From: Pictodentalium vernedei
Taxonomy: Eukaryota; Mollusca; Scaphopoda; Dentaliida; Dentaliidae
DNA: 64,000 bases
Assembly: GCA_031216915.1 (NCBI GenBank)
Contig: CM062294.1
Span: forward strand, 390,963,217 to 391,027,216
Direction of reading: 5' to 3'
In this document: positions 52,642 through 63,303 of the stretch, piece by piece
Position numbering within the stretch: the first letter of the stretch is position 1
Layout of the letters: every line of letters begins with the position of its first letter
Notes under the pieces: generated by a model
Databases searched by the model: none
The model's input: only the letters and a program-made list of their open reading frames with translations
Told to the model about the DNA's origin: nothing
Translations under genes and position numbers: made by a program

Positions 52642-55497
52642 ACAAGAGGCCCCAGGGGGCCTGAGGGCGCTCACCTGACATGGTAGCCTAAATATCAACC
52701 CAGAGAATTCATTTCCACAAGTTGCATCTGCTCCTCCTAAGAAAAGCTGAAACCAAATATCCAAATATTCTGACCAGTGGATCTTAAAAAAGATTTTTAA
52801 AGAATATTCCTCATATTGAACTAAGTCATAATTCGGGCTCCCACAGGGAGCCCATATATGAACCCAGGGACTTGGCTTTAACAAACCTGAAACTCACACC
52901 CCTAAGGATTCCGCACACCAAATATCGAAACATTCCGACTGCTGGATCTGAAGAAGAAGATTTTTAAAGAAAATTCCTCATTTTGAACCAAGTTACAATT
53001 CGAGCTCCCACAATCAGTCCAAATATGGACCTAGGGACATGGCTTGAACAAACTTGAATCTTACCCCCCTAAGAATGCTGCATAAAAAATATCAAAAGCA
53101 TTCATCTGCTGGATCTGAAGATTTTTAAAGAAAATTCCTCATTTTGAACTAAGTTGTCATTCAGGCTCCCATAGTGAGCCCAAATATGAACCAAGGGACT
53201 TGGCTTGAACAAACTTGAATCTCAGCCCCCTAAGGTTGCTCCATGCCAAATATCAAAACATTCCAACTGCTGAATCTGAAGAAGAAGATTTTTAAAGAAA
53301 AATTCCTCATATTGACTAAGTTATAATTTGGGCTCCCACAGGGAGCCCAAATATGCACCCATGGACTTGGCTTTAACACACTTGAATCCCCCCCCCCCCC
53401 TCCCCAAGGATGCTACTCACCACATATCAAACCATTCCGACTGCTGGATCTGAAGAAGAAGATTTTTAAAGAAAATTCCTCATTTCGAACAAAGTTACAA
53501 TTCAAGCTCCCACAGTGAGCCCAAATATGGACCTAGGGACATGGCTTGAACAAACTTGAATCTCACCCCCCAAGGATGCTGCATACCAAATATCACAAGA
53601 TTCTGCCTGCTGGATCTTGAGAAGAAGAAATTTGCCTGAAATGCACTAAGTTCAAATTTGGGCTTCTATACTGAGCCCAAATATAAACCCAGGGGGCCGA
53701 TTTGAACAAACTTGAATCAGATCCACCCCACAATGTTGCATACCAAATATCACAAGATGCTGCCTGCTGGATCTGGAGAAGATTTTTGAAGAAATTTGCC
53801 TGAAATGCACTAAGTTTGAATTTGGGCTTCTATAGTGAGCCCAAATATGAATCCAGGTGGCCGATTTGAACAAACTGGAATCAGATCCACCCCACAATGT
53901 TGCATACCAAATATCAAAAGATTCTGCCTGCAGGATCTGGAGAAGAAGATTTTTGAAGAAATTTGCCTGAAATGCACTAAGTTCGAATTCGAGCTTCTAT
54001 AGTGGGTCCAAATATGAATCGAGGGAGCCGATTTGAACAAAATAAAATCAGATCCACCCCACGATGTTGCATACCAAATATCAAAAGATTCTGCCTGCTG
54101 GATCTGGAGAAGAAGATTTTTTAAGAAATTTGCCTGAAAAGCACTAAGTTCAAATTTGGGCTCCTATACTGAGCCCAAATATAAACCCAGGGAGCCGATT
54201 TGAACAAACTTGAATCAGATCCACCCCACAATGTTGCATACCCAATATCAAAAGATTCTGCCTGCTGGATCCTGAGAAGAAGATTTTCAAAGAAATTTGC
54301 CTGAAATGCACTAAGTTCAAATTTGGGCTCCTATACTGAGCCCAAAAATAAACCCAAGGGGCCGATTTGAACAAACTTGAATCAGATCCACCCCACAATG
54401 TTGCATATCAAATATCAAAAGATTCTGCCTGCTGGATCTGGAGAAGAAGATTTTCAAAGAAATTTGCCTGAAATGCAGTAAGTTCAAATTTGGGCTCCTA
54501 TACTGAGCCCAAATATAAAACCAGGGGGCTGATTTGAACAAACTTGAATCAGATCCACCCCGCAATGTTGCATACCAAATATCAAAAGATTCTGCCTGCT
54601 GGATCTGGAGAAGAAGATTTTTTAAGAAATTTGCCTGAAATGCACTAAGTTCGAAATCGGGTTCCTATACTGAGCCCAAATATGAACCCAGGGGGCCGAT
54701 TTGAACAAACTTGAATCAGATCCACCCTACGATGTTGCATACCAAATATCAAAAGATTCTGCCTGCTGGATCTGGAGAAGAAGATTTTTTAATGTTTTTC
54801 CCATTGCCTACAGTGTTAAAAAGTGCTGACTCAGCACTTTTTCAAAGTCCCGAAACTGTACCCTATGATAAAACCGATGGCAATTTTTTTTTTACCAATT
54901 CTTTCTGTTGGTCCTAAGGAAGCTTCACACCAAATAAAAATTCTCGGTGCCGTGCAGTTTTGGAGATATGGGCGTTTTAATTTTTTTCTATTTTTAGCTC
55001 CTGCGGTTCCCATGGGGCTACGGGGAAAAAAAATCAGCATAAATTAGGTACTTATGACCCAATAAGCCCTCACATAAAATTTGGTTCAAATCAGCCTCTC
55101 GGTTTGGAAAATAGAAATTTTGGGCGGGGCCAAAAATTTTGCCCCTCCAATAACGACGCCAAGTATAGCCCCACAAACTTCTCTTGAACAAATCTGAGTC
55201 TACACCTCAAAAGGAAGCTGCACACCAAATATCAAGTCTCTGCTACTGCTGGTTCATGAGAAGAAGATTTTTTAAGATTTCAGCACACTTTTTGGGTGTG
55301 GCCCTACCCACGGGCGAGGCAACTTGATTTGAACAAAATCAAATTGCGATGTCATAACAAACTCTTATCTCAAATATCAATTAAATTGGCTCAGCGGTTT
55401 GGGAGGAGAAGACGCAAACACCATGTTCACGGACGACGATGGACGCCGGACGGTGAGTGATCACTATAGCTCTCCTGACTGAAAGTCAGGTGAGCTA
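52642..55497 (+). mobile_element. Tandem-array Helitron-like element, family F
   Basis: It opens with ACAAGAGGCCCCAGGGGGCC. GCTCACCTGAC (52669-52679) is the exact reverse complement of GTCAGGTGAGC (55485-55495). The 3' hairpin CCTGACTGAAAGTCAGG lies at 55474-55490. About 13 units of 164-168 bp follow two sub-types: an early one with CTGCTGGATCTGAAGAAGAA and a late, more uniform one (53650-54790) with GATTCTGCCTGCTGGATCTG and CAGATCCACCCCACAATGTT. The 167-bp period is not a multiple of three, so the minus-strand ORFs inside change frame each unit. The next element starts at its last bases. Confidence 0.8.
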
Positions 55498-57361
55498 ACA
55501 AGAGGTCCCATGGGGCCTGAAGGGCTCATCCTGAACAGAACACAATATAAACAGAGTCCAAGAATGAGTCTACATTAAGAAATCCATCTCCATAGGATAC
55601 ACTGTCAATCCTTGAGTCCCTCAAGAGTGACAAAAATAATCCGGGCATCAAGCCTTTTCTTCAGTTGATCATTATGTAAAATGTAGAGCTCCCCTATGAA
55701 GCCCCTTGATACAACTTATGTGGATTAATCTTAGTCTTAGTTACACACCTCTAGAGGGTACTGAATACAAAATTTTTAATTCTTCAGCAACATGGCCAAT
55801 TTCGGTTCCCATAGGGAGCCCAAATATTAACCCAGGCTCTCGATTTGAACAAAGTTGAATCTGACTTTCCTAGAGATGTTGTGTACCAAATATGAAAGCA
55901 TTTTCTGGCTGTTGGATCTGAAGAAGATAAATTTTAAAGAAATTTCTTCATATTGCACTAAGTTAAAATTTTGGGCTACCATAGAGAGTCCAAAAATTAA
56001 CCGTTGGATCCGATTTGAACAAACTTGAATCTGACTCCCCTAGAGATGTTGTATACCAAATATGAAAGCATTCTGACTAGTGGATCTGAAGAAAAAGATT
56101 TTTGAAGAAATTCCCTCATATTGTACTAAGTTAAATTTCAGGTTCCCATATGGAGCCCATATATTAACCTAGGCACTCGAATTGAACAAACTTGAATCTG
56201 ACCCCCCTCCTAGAGATGTTGTATACCAAATATGAAAGCATTCCAACCGGTGGATCTGAAGAAGAAGATTTTTAAAGAAATTTCCTCGCACTAAGTAAAA
56301 ATTTGGGCTACCATAGCGAGCCCAAATATATACCTAGGGATATAATTTGAACAAACTTGAATCTGACCCTCCTAGAGATGTTGCATACCAAATATGAAAG
56401 CATTCTGACTGTTGGATCTGAAGAAGAAGATTTTTAAAAATTATCCCCTATACTGAACAAAGTTAAAATTTGGGCTTCCGTATTAACCTAGGGACTTGGT
56501 TTGAACAATCTTGAATCTGACCCTCATAACAACAATGTACACCAAACATTAAAATATTCTGACTGGTGGTTCTGAAGAAGAAGATTTTTAAAGAATATTC
56601 CCCATATTACCCTACATTAAAAATTCAGGCTCCTGTATTGAGCCCAAATATGAACCAATGGGCTTTATTTTAACAAACTTGTATGTATCTGACCCCCCCT
56701 CCCCCCCCCCCCCCCCCCCCCTCCCCTATGAATGCTGTATACCGAATATCAAAAGATTCTGATGATTGGTTCTGGAGAAAAGATTTTTATAATGTTTGCA
56801 AATATGCTGACTCAGCATTTTTTCGATGCCCTTAACAGAACACCCTAACATAACTGATGGCAATTTTTTTTTACCATTCAATTCTACTGGTCCTAAGGAT
56901 GCTTCATACCAAATAACAGCTCTCTGTTCCGTGTGGTTCCACATTCCAAATTTGGTTCAAACGAGACCATCGGTTGAGATAATAGAAATTTTGGGTGCGG
57001 CCAAAAATCTTACCCCTCCCATTACAAAGCCAAATATTACTTCACGAACTTTGTTTGAACAAACTTGATTCTACACCTCAAAAGGAAGCTCCATAACAAA
57101 TATCAAGTCATTGTACACACTGGTTCATGAGAAGATTCTAAAAATATTTTGGAGCATTTTCCCCCACTCCCTCCCTATGGGGCTGGGCATGTTGAGTTGA
57201 ACAAAAAGGAAATGCCCCTTCGGGACCATCACTCACACAGACTTTCACTTGAATTGGCCCAGTGGTTTTGGAGAAGACCAAAACATGGTGTTGATAGAGG
57301 ACGGACAGTGGACAGAGAGCGATGAGATTAGTTCAGCTTGACTTTGTCAAGATGAGCTAAA
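55498..57361 (+). mobile_element. Tandem-array Helitron-like element, family D, copy 2
   Basis: It is about 90% alike by eye to 20111-21986 from the head ACAAGAGGTCCCATGGGGCC to the 3' hairpin. 5' GCTCATCCTGA (55524-55534) pairs with TCAAGATGAGC (57347-57357) with one mismatch. A long C run (about 56695-56722) lies in a late unit; D1 has its own in an earlier unit, both at the ACCCCCCT site. A segment near 56935 is shorter than in D1. It directly abuts F on the left. Confidence 0.8.
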
Positions 57362-58075
57362 AAGTGTGGAAAACCTGTTGTAACTATCAAATTTCTAAGT
57401 TCAATGACAATAACTCTGTAACTGCGTGAAAAACAGTGATGGGTGCAAAAACAGAACTCGATCTGTAATTTGCCACAGGAAAGGTACATACCAAAACACA
57501 TTCACGTATTGCTGACATCAGTAAAGAAAAATGCAGAAAGTCTGTTATAACTGTCAAATTTCTAAGTTCTATGACAATAACTCTGTAATAAACCATACAA
57601 GTAGAATGGAATTGATCTGTAAGTGCTCATCAGGAAGCTATATACAAAAAATCATTTCAATATTTCCATCCAAAACTGAAAAAAGTTCACAAAACCTGTT
57701 ATAACTGTCGAATTTCCAAGTTCAAGGACAATAAATCTGTAATAAATCATCTGAGTGAAATGGAATTGAAACTTGATCTGTAACTACCTATCAGAAAGCA
57801 ACATACAAAAACTTATTTCAATATTTCCATCCATAGCTGAAATAAGTGTGAAAAACCTGTTTTAACTGTCAAATTACTAAATTCAGGGGTAATATCTCTA
57901 ATAAACCAACTGAACAGAACTGAATTGAAACTTGATCTGAAAGTACCCACCAGGAAGAGACATACAAAACATTTCAATATTTCTATTGGTAACTGAAAAA
58001 AGTGCAGAAAAACATAGGACAGACGGATGAGGGGACAAATGGATGGACAGGCTGATCTCTAAAGGGCACCCCCAC
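57362..58075 (+). mobile_element. Tandem-array element, family H, copy 2
   Basis: Four units of about 160 bp (near 57367, 57536, 57695 and 57852) carry AAACCTGTTATAACTGTC, AAATTTCTAAGTTCAATGAC, AATAACTCTGTAATAAACCA and ACTTGATCTGTAA. The end has GGACAGACGGATGAGGGGAC and GCACCCCCACTGTAAACAGC then AGGGCCCT. It begins where D2 ends. Confidence 0.65.
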
Positions 58076-58523
58076 TGTAAACAGCAGGGCCCTAACAATA
58101 AATATTTGTTAAGACATTCCCTGCGATCATCTAGAGATGCATATAATAAATACATATTCAACAAAAAGATATCAATAAAATGAAAACTGAGAGGAAAAAA
58201 GAAAGAATGTTTTTCTGTGTATGTGTGTCTGTGACATGCAACAATGGTGTTATAAAGGGAATGACGATGATGTCATGAAGGATCTATAAAAGTTTTGATT
58301 TAAGAACCTGCATTTATGCCTCTCAGAATCATGGGAGAAATATAAAATATCATTTTGAGAAGTCCAAATTAATTCGGCACTGAACCAGTTGTTAAAGAAA
58401 TGGAGTCGATTAAATTAATTATTTTGGCAGCATACTTCATTATAATATGGAAACGAAGAAGCTGATACTTATTGGATATAATCACTGTATCGAATACAAA
58501 GAATTTTGGACATGCTGACTATA
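58076..58523 (-). other. Probable 3' flank of the minus-strand exon
   Basis: This lies downstream of the stop codon. No canonical AATAAA is seen on the minus strand; CATAAA (plus 58313-58318, TTTATG) is a possible weak variant. Part should be 3' untranslated region, but its length cannot be set. Confidence 0.4.
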
Positions 58524-59387
58524 TTAAACTGATATTTCATAATTTAAGTCGTAAACACTTCTCTTTTTTTCTTCTGTCTCTTCAGACTTTGCAGTCAATG
58601 TCCTCTGTTGTTGTGTTTTCTCTTTTTGTTCAACATAAGCACTCATCTCCAATGCACGCACAAAAGACATGGGCCTTGTGGCAGTCCTGTAACTATCGTT
58701 ATCAGCTGCTGAGGAAGAGTCATTCTGTGCTGGAGATGATGGGTGTGGAGATCTGTTTCCACCCTGAGTTGATACTGTGAATGTTCTATTATTTACAGGC
58801 AACCTCTCTGCCGAATAATGTCTACCACCAGTTGTTTGTTCTGGCCTACTGTTTTTCCTATAGTTGCCTTGAGCAATGTAATTTTTTTGATGACCACCAC
58901 CACCACCATACTCTTTAGTCTCTCTGCAGTTGTTTCCCCTACCATGTACATTATAAACTGGTCCCCCCACTTGTCTGGGTGGTGGATGACTGCCCACAGG
59001 GCTTTGTTTATGGAATGGTGGGAAATTTGATGTAGGGCTATGCACATTCTGTGCAGGTGGCGTTTTGGAAGGAGATCGCGACCTGCCAGCATTAGCAACG
59101 TCAACTTTTGTGTCTTCTGGTGTTGCAACAGGAGCTGGTCTCTCCATGTTCCAACGTCTGTTTGGAGGCTCGAATGTGTTCCGAGATCGTGGAGACCTTG
59201 GTAACTGTTGATGAGGAATATTACTGTGATTTGGTTGAGAACTTCTTCTTGGCTCCCGTGGTTTATCTGTGGGAGTGAACAAGTTTGTATATGATCCAGA
59301 CTTGTGATGAGTTGGTGGAGATGATTCGCAATCTAACGATTGACTCTGCATATCATCATCGTCATCGTAAGATCGACTTTTTAGCAC
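58524..59387 (-). CDS. 3'-terminal exon of an unrecognised gene (disordered C-terminal tail)
   Basis: The frame encodes 287 residues and ends in TAA. It has no start codon: it begins VLKSRSY straight after TTTTGTAG, whose TAG is both the acceptor AG and an in-frame stop, giving a phase-0 exon. Composition is rich in S, P, N, R and Q: an acidic D8-D12 run, RSPSKTPP, PPPRQ and a GGGGG stretch near residue 160. Only the end looks conserved in style: PMSFVRALEMSAYVEQKEK (about 240-258), a charged helix-like part, then VYDLNYEISV. The last residues (I-S-V) fit a class II PDZ ligand, and two YxxL/I-like tyrosines precede them. It could be the cytoplasmic tail of a membrane or scaffold protein. I do not recognise the family. 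Confidence 0.75.
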   Translation of the reverse strand: MLKSRSYDDDDDMQSQSLDCESSPPTHHKSGSYTNLFTPTDKPREPRRSSQPNHSNIPHQQLPRSPRSRNTFEPPNRRWNMERPAPVATPEDTKVDVANAGRSRSPSKTPPAQNVHSPTSNFPPFHKQSPVGSHPPPRQVGGPVYNVHGRGNNCRETKEYGGGGGHQKNYIAQGNYRKNSRPEQTTGGRHYSAERLPVNNRTFTVSTQGGNRSPHPSSPAQNDSSSAADNDSYRTATRPMSFVRALEMSAYVEQKEKTQQQRTLTAKSEETEEKKRSVYDLNYEISV

Positions 59388-59430
59388 CTACAAAATAAAA
59401 ATAACAAAATAAAAATAATTTTTTATATAT
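59388..59430 (-). promoter_or_regulatory. Splice acceptor and T-rich tract
   Basis: Read on the minus strand, TTATTTTTATTTTGTAG precedes the exon. The T-rich stretch extends about 30 bases further. It defines the exon start at 59387. Confidence 0.75.
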
Positions 59431-59604
59431 CACCCAAGCCATTTCAAAAAGAACATTTTCTCAGTGAATACTTCAGTCAGATTTATTTTAATCAGTTTAA
59501 TTCTTCTACCTTTTACAAATGATTAATTCAAATTCACTCATTGCTATACACAACAGAAAACAGCATTCAAATTATTTATGTGATTTTTCCAGCTGTACCA
59601 GAAC

Positions 59605-59690
59605 TTAGCTTATGGCCCCTCAATGGAAGGAGCTCATTGAGCTTGTTCAAATGAGGGAGTCAAAAGCAATGTTTCGGAATGAAAATGAAA
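59605..59690. repeat. TTAA family T3 core in the intron
   Basis: GCTTATGGCCCCTCAATGGA and GAGCTTGTTCAAATGAGGGA then GTCAAAAGCAATGTTTCGG form the imperfect T3 hairpin. No TTAA edges were found. Confidence 0.55.
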
Positions 59691-60280
59691 ATTGTGGGTT
59701 TAGGAAATATATGGTTTCAACGGGGACCAGCCTAGGAGTGAATTTTAGGGAGAAGTGACTTTTCACTCTCAGAAAAATAGGGAGAAGGGAGAGCTCTTTG
59801 AGAAGTGAAATTTCTAAAGAAAGAAAGGCTGAGGAGAGAATTTAATTTAATACTTCAAAATTCATCGATATACCTGTCAAAAACTAAAAACCAAGTTAGT
59901 GGGACCCAGTGGTGGAGTTATAGGGTGCCCAGCCCCCTACCCCCCTCCCCACCACAAATCCCACTTGCTCCACATATCCTCAAATTTGAAAAGAATTTTT
60001 TTGATTTACAGCCTTCAGTACAAGCATTTGTCCTGAGATTTCCACCCCACTCTCCCCCCCCCCCCCCTCCCCCTGATTTCAGACCACTGGTGAGATCTGC
60101 CTTGCTCTGTCAGTGAGATTTGGGGCTTTGTCAAGTTGGTAAAATTGACAAGAAAAGCTACATTTTAGCATAAATCAACTTTTCTTTATTTGTTAGGAGT
60201 CACTAAGCTTTTACAATGGTTTTGAAGGATAACATGCAATTGTTGTACTTATTTCAGTAACTAGACATTGCTTCAAGAAT
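59691..60280. other. Unassigned, C-rich in part
   Basis: CCCCCTACCCCCCTCCCC (59932-59950) and a C run near 60053-60067 produce a proline-rich ORF (59805-60116) that I take as an artefact. No other exon of the minus-strand gene can be supported here. Confidence 0.5.
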
Positions 60281-60289
60281 CACCTAAAA

Positions 60290-60396
60290 CCTCCATCCCA
60301 AGCACTGGTGATTAGGTCCTATTTTACCAGTAAAACCAAACTTGTTTAATGAAGTAAACAAGCACTGCTTTACTTCCTTGAGTTCCAAGGGGAGTT
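60290..60396 (-). mobile_element. SINE-B fragment
   Basis: CCATCCCAAGCACTGGTGAT, AGGTCCTATTTTACCAGTAA, AAACAAGCACTGCTTTACTT and GAGTTCCAAGGGGAGTTG are on the plus strand. The tail half is missing. A T3 core (GGCACCTCATTTTGATTAGG, CACATTCCAATCAGGAATCA) follows at about 60498-60548. Confidence 0.65.
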
Positions 60397-60555
60397 GTGT
60401 AAGTTGAAAGTTTAACCCATGACAAACTAAGTTGCTGGTCATATGGCCAATATCCTCAATTACAAAAAAATATAATTTTTTCATCCAAAATATTGCTTGT
60501 GGCACCTCATTTTGATTAGGATGTTCGGCACATTCCAATCAGGAATCAAAAGTGT

Positions 60556-61160
60556 GATTAACTTCTGCTGCACTGACTGAGAGAAACAGGACCTAATCAC
60601 AAAATCCACTTCTCACATAATTGTTGGGAAGGTGAAAATCACAACCACAGACCTGTTGTTTTGAGGTGAGCTACTGCCCTCACCCTCTTGCTCACCTGAA
60701 TTGAAAATAAGGAGAGAGGCATATGTCCACCTATAAAATCTTGAAAAACAAAGGGATTCTAAAATCTGAGTTCGTATTATAAATCTTATGGGAACATACA
60801 GTCTGTTTTATCCCTAAAGGGTCCGATAAGTTTTCAGACTTTCTACTACACCGCTTGTGTGAATTTAACGACATTGCAATACTTTCTAGCCAAATCTTAG
60901 AAACCACTGCTAAACTAATGTCTGTGGCCACAGGATCTCATCTTGTTTGTATTTAAAAGTATCTTTTGGCACATAACCACCAACAAATAACTCATTTCAG
61001 AAAATATTGCTCTCAACATGTCTGATATGGGTATGAACAGGGTTTGATCCAAGTAGATTAGGAAAGAAGACTGTTTCTTGATCTTGGGGGAAAATTATTC
61101 AATTTGTTATCTCAACATATTAAATCCACCTGAAAGCTCTTTTCCAGAGTAAATACTGAG
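60556..61160. other. Unassigned stretch
   Basis: A phrase GGTGAGCTACTGCCCTCACC near 60664 is locally palindromic. I see no gene or array. Confidence 0.45.
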
Positions 61161-61161
61161 G

Positions 61162-61371
61162 CCAATACTATAAAACTTTTACAACTGTATTTTCTGGAAT
61201 TGTATTTCTAATTATGACTTTAAAGGGGTTTAAAATGAACCATAAGCATTTTCAAGATCTGGCAATTTGCCATATCTTTTAAGATGCCAGTGATTCATTT
61301 TAGTTCAGTTATATTAATAGGTAGAAAATACAGTTCCAGAAAATACAATTGCAAAAGTTTTATTATATTGG
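61162..61371. mobile_element. MITE-like element with about 50-bp inverted ends
   Basis: CCAATACTATAAAACTTTTA...GTATTTTCTGGAATTGTATT (61162-61210) pairs with TAGAAAATACAGTTCCAGAA...GCAAAAGTTTTATTATATTG (61322-61371) with a few mismatches. The interior is AT-rich and has no ORF. The superfamily is unknown. Confidence 0.75.
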
Positions 61372-61667
61372 CTCAGGGTTAAAATGGGTATCACTTTATT
61401 GGGATAAACTATTAGAAGAGCACAATGGCTTTGTAACCTGATTAGGCTGTTTAAGTTTAGGATAACAGTGTTTTACAGCATGTAGCCTTTGGGAAAGGGG
61501 CCTTATTCTGGTTCCCAAATGGGGCTAGATTGAACCCTTGTATGACAACAGATGTCAACGTCAAGGTGGTAACATTGTGAGTGAGTTGGTTTCGGAAGTA
61601 GAATTGAATTGCCCCCAAAATTTCCTGAATAACTCAATAGTTTCATTTTTTGTTTCGGACACATACC

Positions 61668-61821
61668 TTACCCCTCATTGGAACAAGCTCAACATGCTCA
61701 TTGCAATGAAGGGGCATTAGGTATGTTTTCAAAGCAAAAGTTGAAAGAATAATAAAATATGTTTGCTGATTTTTGTGAATAGCGCTGGAAAGTTTAGTAA
61801 ACATGTTAAGTAAAAGGTTAA
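61668..61821. mobile_element. TTAA family T3, right part
   Basis: CATACCTTACCCCTCATTGG and CTCATTGCAATGAAGGGGCA then TTAGGTATG form the core. The right end ATGTTAAGTAAAAGGTTAA has TTAA at 61818-61821. The left end is not clear. Confidence 0.6.
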
Positions 61822-62351
61822 ATTACACATAATGTGATATAAAAAATCGCAAATTTTTGATGATTTGATATGAAATGTCTTCAACCTTGCTCCCAAAAAT
61901 AGATCTGGGCCTCAAACCTCAGCTCCGGTGGATTTTATTGTTTTCTGTACAGAAATTTCATATGAAATTAAGACTCATTACACATCCTCTATTTCTTAGG
62001 CCATAAAGTTTGCCCAAGTCCAATATTGATGGTTAACAACTCCCAATTGATGGTATCATTAAAGAAGAGCCTTTGGTGCAGGGTTTCTCATCATACTGAA
62101 ATAACTGTTAAGCTAAGGGGGCAGGCCCCCTCCTGAGCCTTTTCCTTAGTGGGCAATAGTTGCTCTCCTGTAATTTTCAAAACAACAGGCCAGCAATACA
62201 GCAACATTTATCTTGCATGTCACCCAATAATAAATAATCAAGTTCAGATGCTAGAAACTTAGGAAAAATCACAATCGTAAATTTTTGCACGCTTGCACAA
62301 TGAGATTCCAAACAGTACAAGACACTGAGGAACTATGATCTCAACTATGTA
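61822..62351. other. Unassigned stretch
   Basis: TTTGATATGAAATGTCTTC (61867) and CAGAAATTTCATATGAAATT (61949) echo the palindrome at 29575-29631. No gene is seen. Confidence 0.45.
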
Positions 62352-62583
62352 TGTTTTTATTTATTTATTTATTGGTGTTTCAGGTATCCAGAATTCATCA
62401 AAGAGCCTTCACTAGAATACGCTTGAGAAACTCCTTCCAATGCAGGATCCTTCATTTGAAAGAAAGAATAAAACATGAAATATATTGTAGTCACGGCACA
62501 TGCAGAGTTAACAACAGCTGAAGGCAAGTGCACCATCATCATGCAGTATGCCTTAGTACACAGGCCCCTATCACCATTTGGCC
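62352..62583 (-). mobile_element. SINE-A fragment
   Basis: The plus strand shows TTTATTTATTTATTGGTGTT at the tail side, then GGCAAGTGCACCATCATCAT and GCAGTATGCCTTAGTACACA. The tRNA head and part of the body (62400-62490) are lost or replaced. Confidence 0.6.
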
Positions 62584-63127
62584 ATCACTGCAAAAGTAAC
62601 ACACAATCCCACTTGGATAACCTTTTCTCGCTCTTCTAAAATCACCTGTTTCAAATTAAGAGCGTCAAACAAATTTATCATAAACCCTTTCCAACAGTCA
62701 ACTGGTCTCTTTCTATTTTGTTTTTGGGTATTTTGTGTTAAATGTTTAATGCTCGTTGGTAGTTGAGGATTACTATGAAGTTAAGGGATTATACTTCCAC
62801 TTTCCTTATGGGAGGTACATTTTGAAGACCCAAGTTATATAGCTGTGCAGTTATATACTTGGCCAATGAAGGCTGACGGGGTTGGTGGTGGAGATATCAC
62901 AATGTACTTGTGGAAGAAAGATCAACCAGGGTTCATCCAGAATTATCATTTTGAAATTCAAGGCCTTTTAAGGCTTTTTAGGGCCAGTTGTATGAAATTT
63001 TGAGCTATTCAATAACTATTTTAATCCACCCGAATTTCCTAATTAATTCTTCACAAAAACATTATGTGTGTAAAAATTACAATGTTTCTTGATTGTTGTA
63101 TTTTATTTGTTTTAATCCAACCATTGA
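62584..63127. other. Unassigned, with an AAGGC-rich scrap
   Basis: CAGGGTTCATCCAG (62927) with TTCAAGGCCTTTTAAGGC resembles the hAT-like end at 41135-41526. Nothing else is recognisable. Confidence 0.4.
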
Positions 63128-63190
63128 GAGGAACAAGGAGCCATCTGCAATGCTTTAGCATTGCAGATGACACCTTGTTGCACTCAAGGA
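63128..63190. repeat. Imperfect long hairpin (GCAATGCT core)
   Basis: GAGAGGAACAAGGAGCCATC and TGCAATGCTTT pair with AGCATTGCAGATGACACCTT and GTTGCACTCAAGG. It is a diverged relative of the perfect hairpin at 44443-44508. Confidence 0.65.
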
Positions 63191-63303
63191 ACAAATTATT
63201 TGGGGAAACATAAAAACAACAAGTCCAACACCGATCGCCAGCAATCAGACAATCGTCCCCCACGGTGAGTGGATTACTGTGAAATATATTGATATTTCCT
63301 CAA

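Noticed and set aside
53652..54565. Series of similar minus-strand ORFs (about 82 codons) that look like a tandem-repeat protein.
   Set aside because: They are readings of the family F array. The unit is usually 167 bp, not a multiple of three, so frame changes each unit; there is no start context, splice signal or domain.
59805..60116. Proline-rich plus-strand ORF.
   Set aside because: It is made by C-rich low-complexity sequence in what appears to be an intron of the minus-strand gene.
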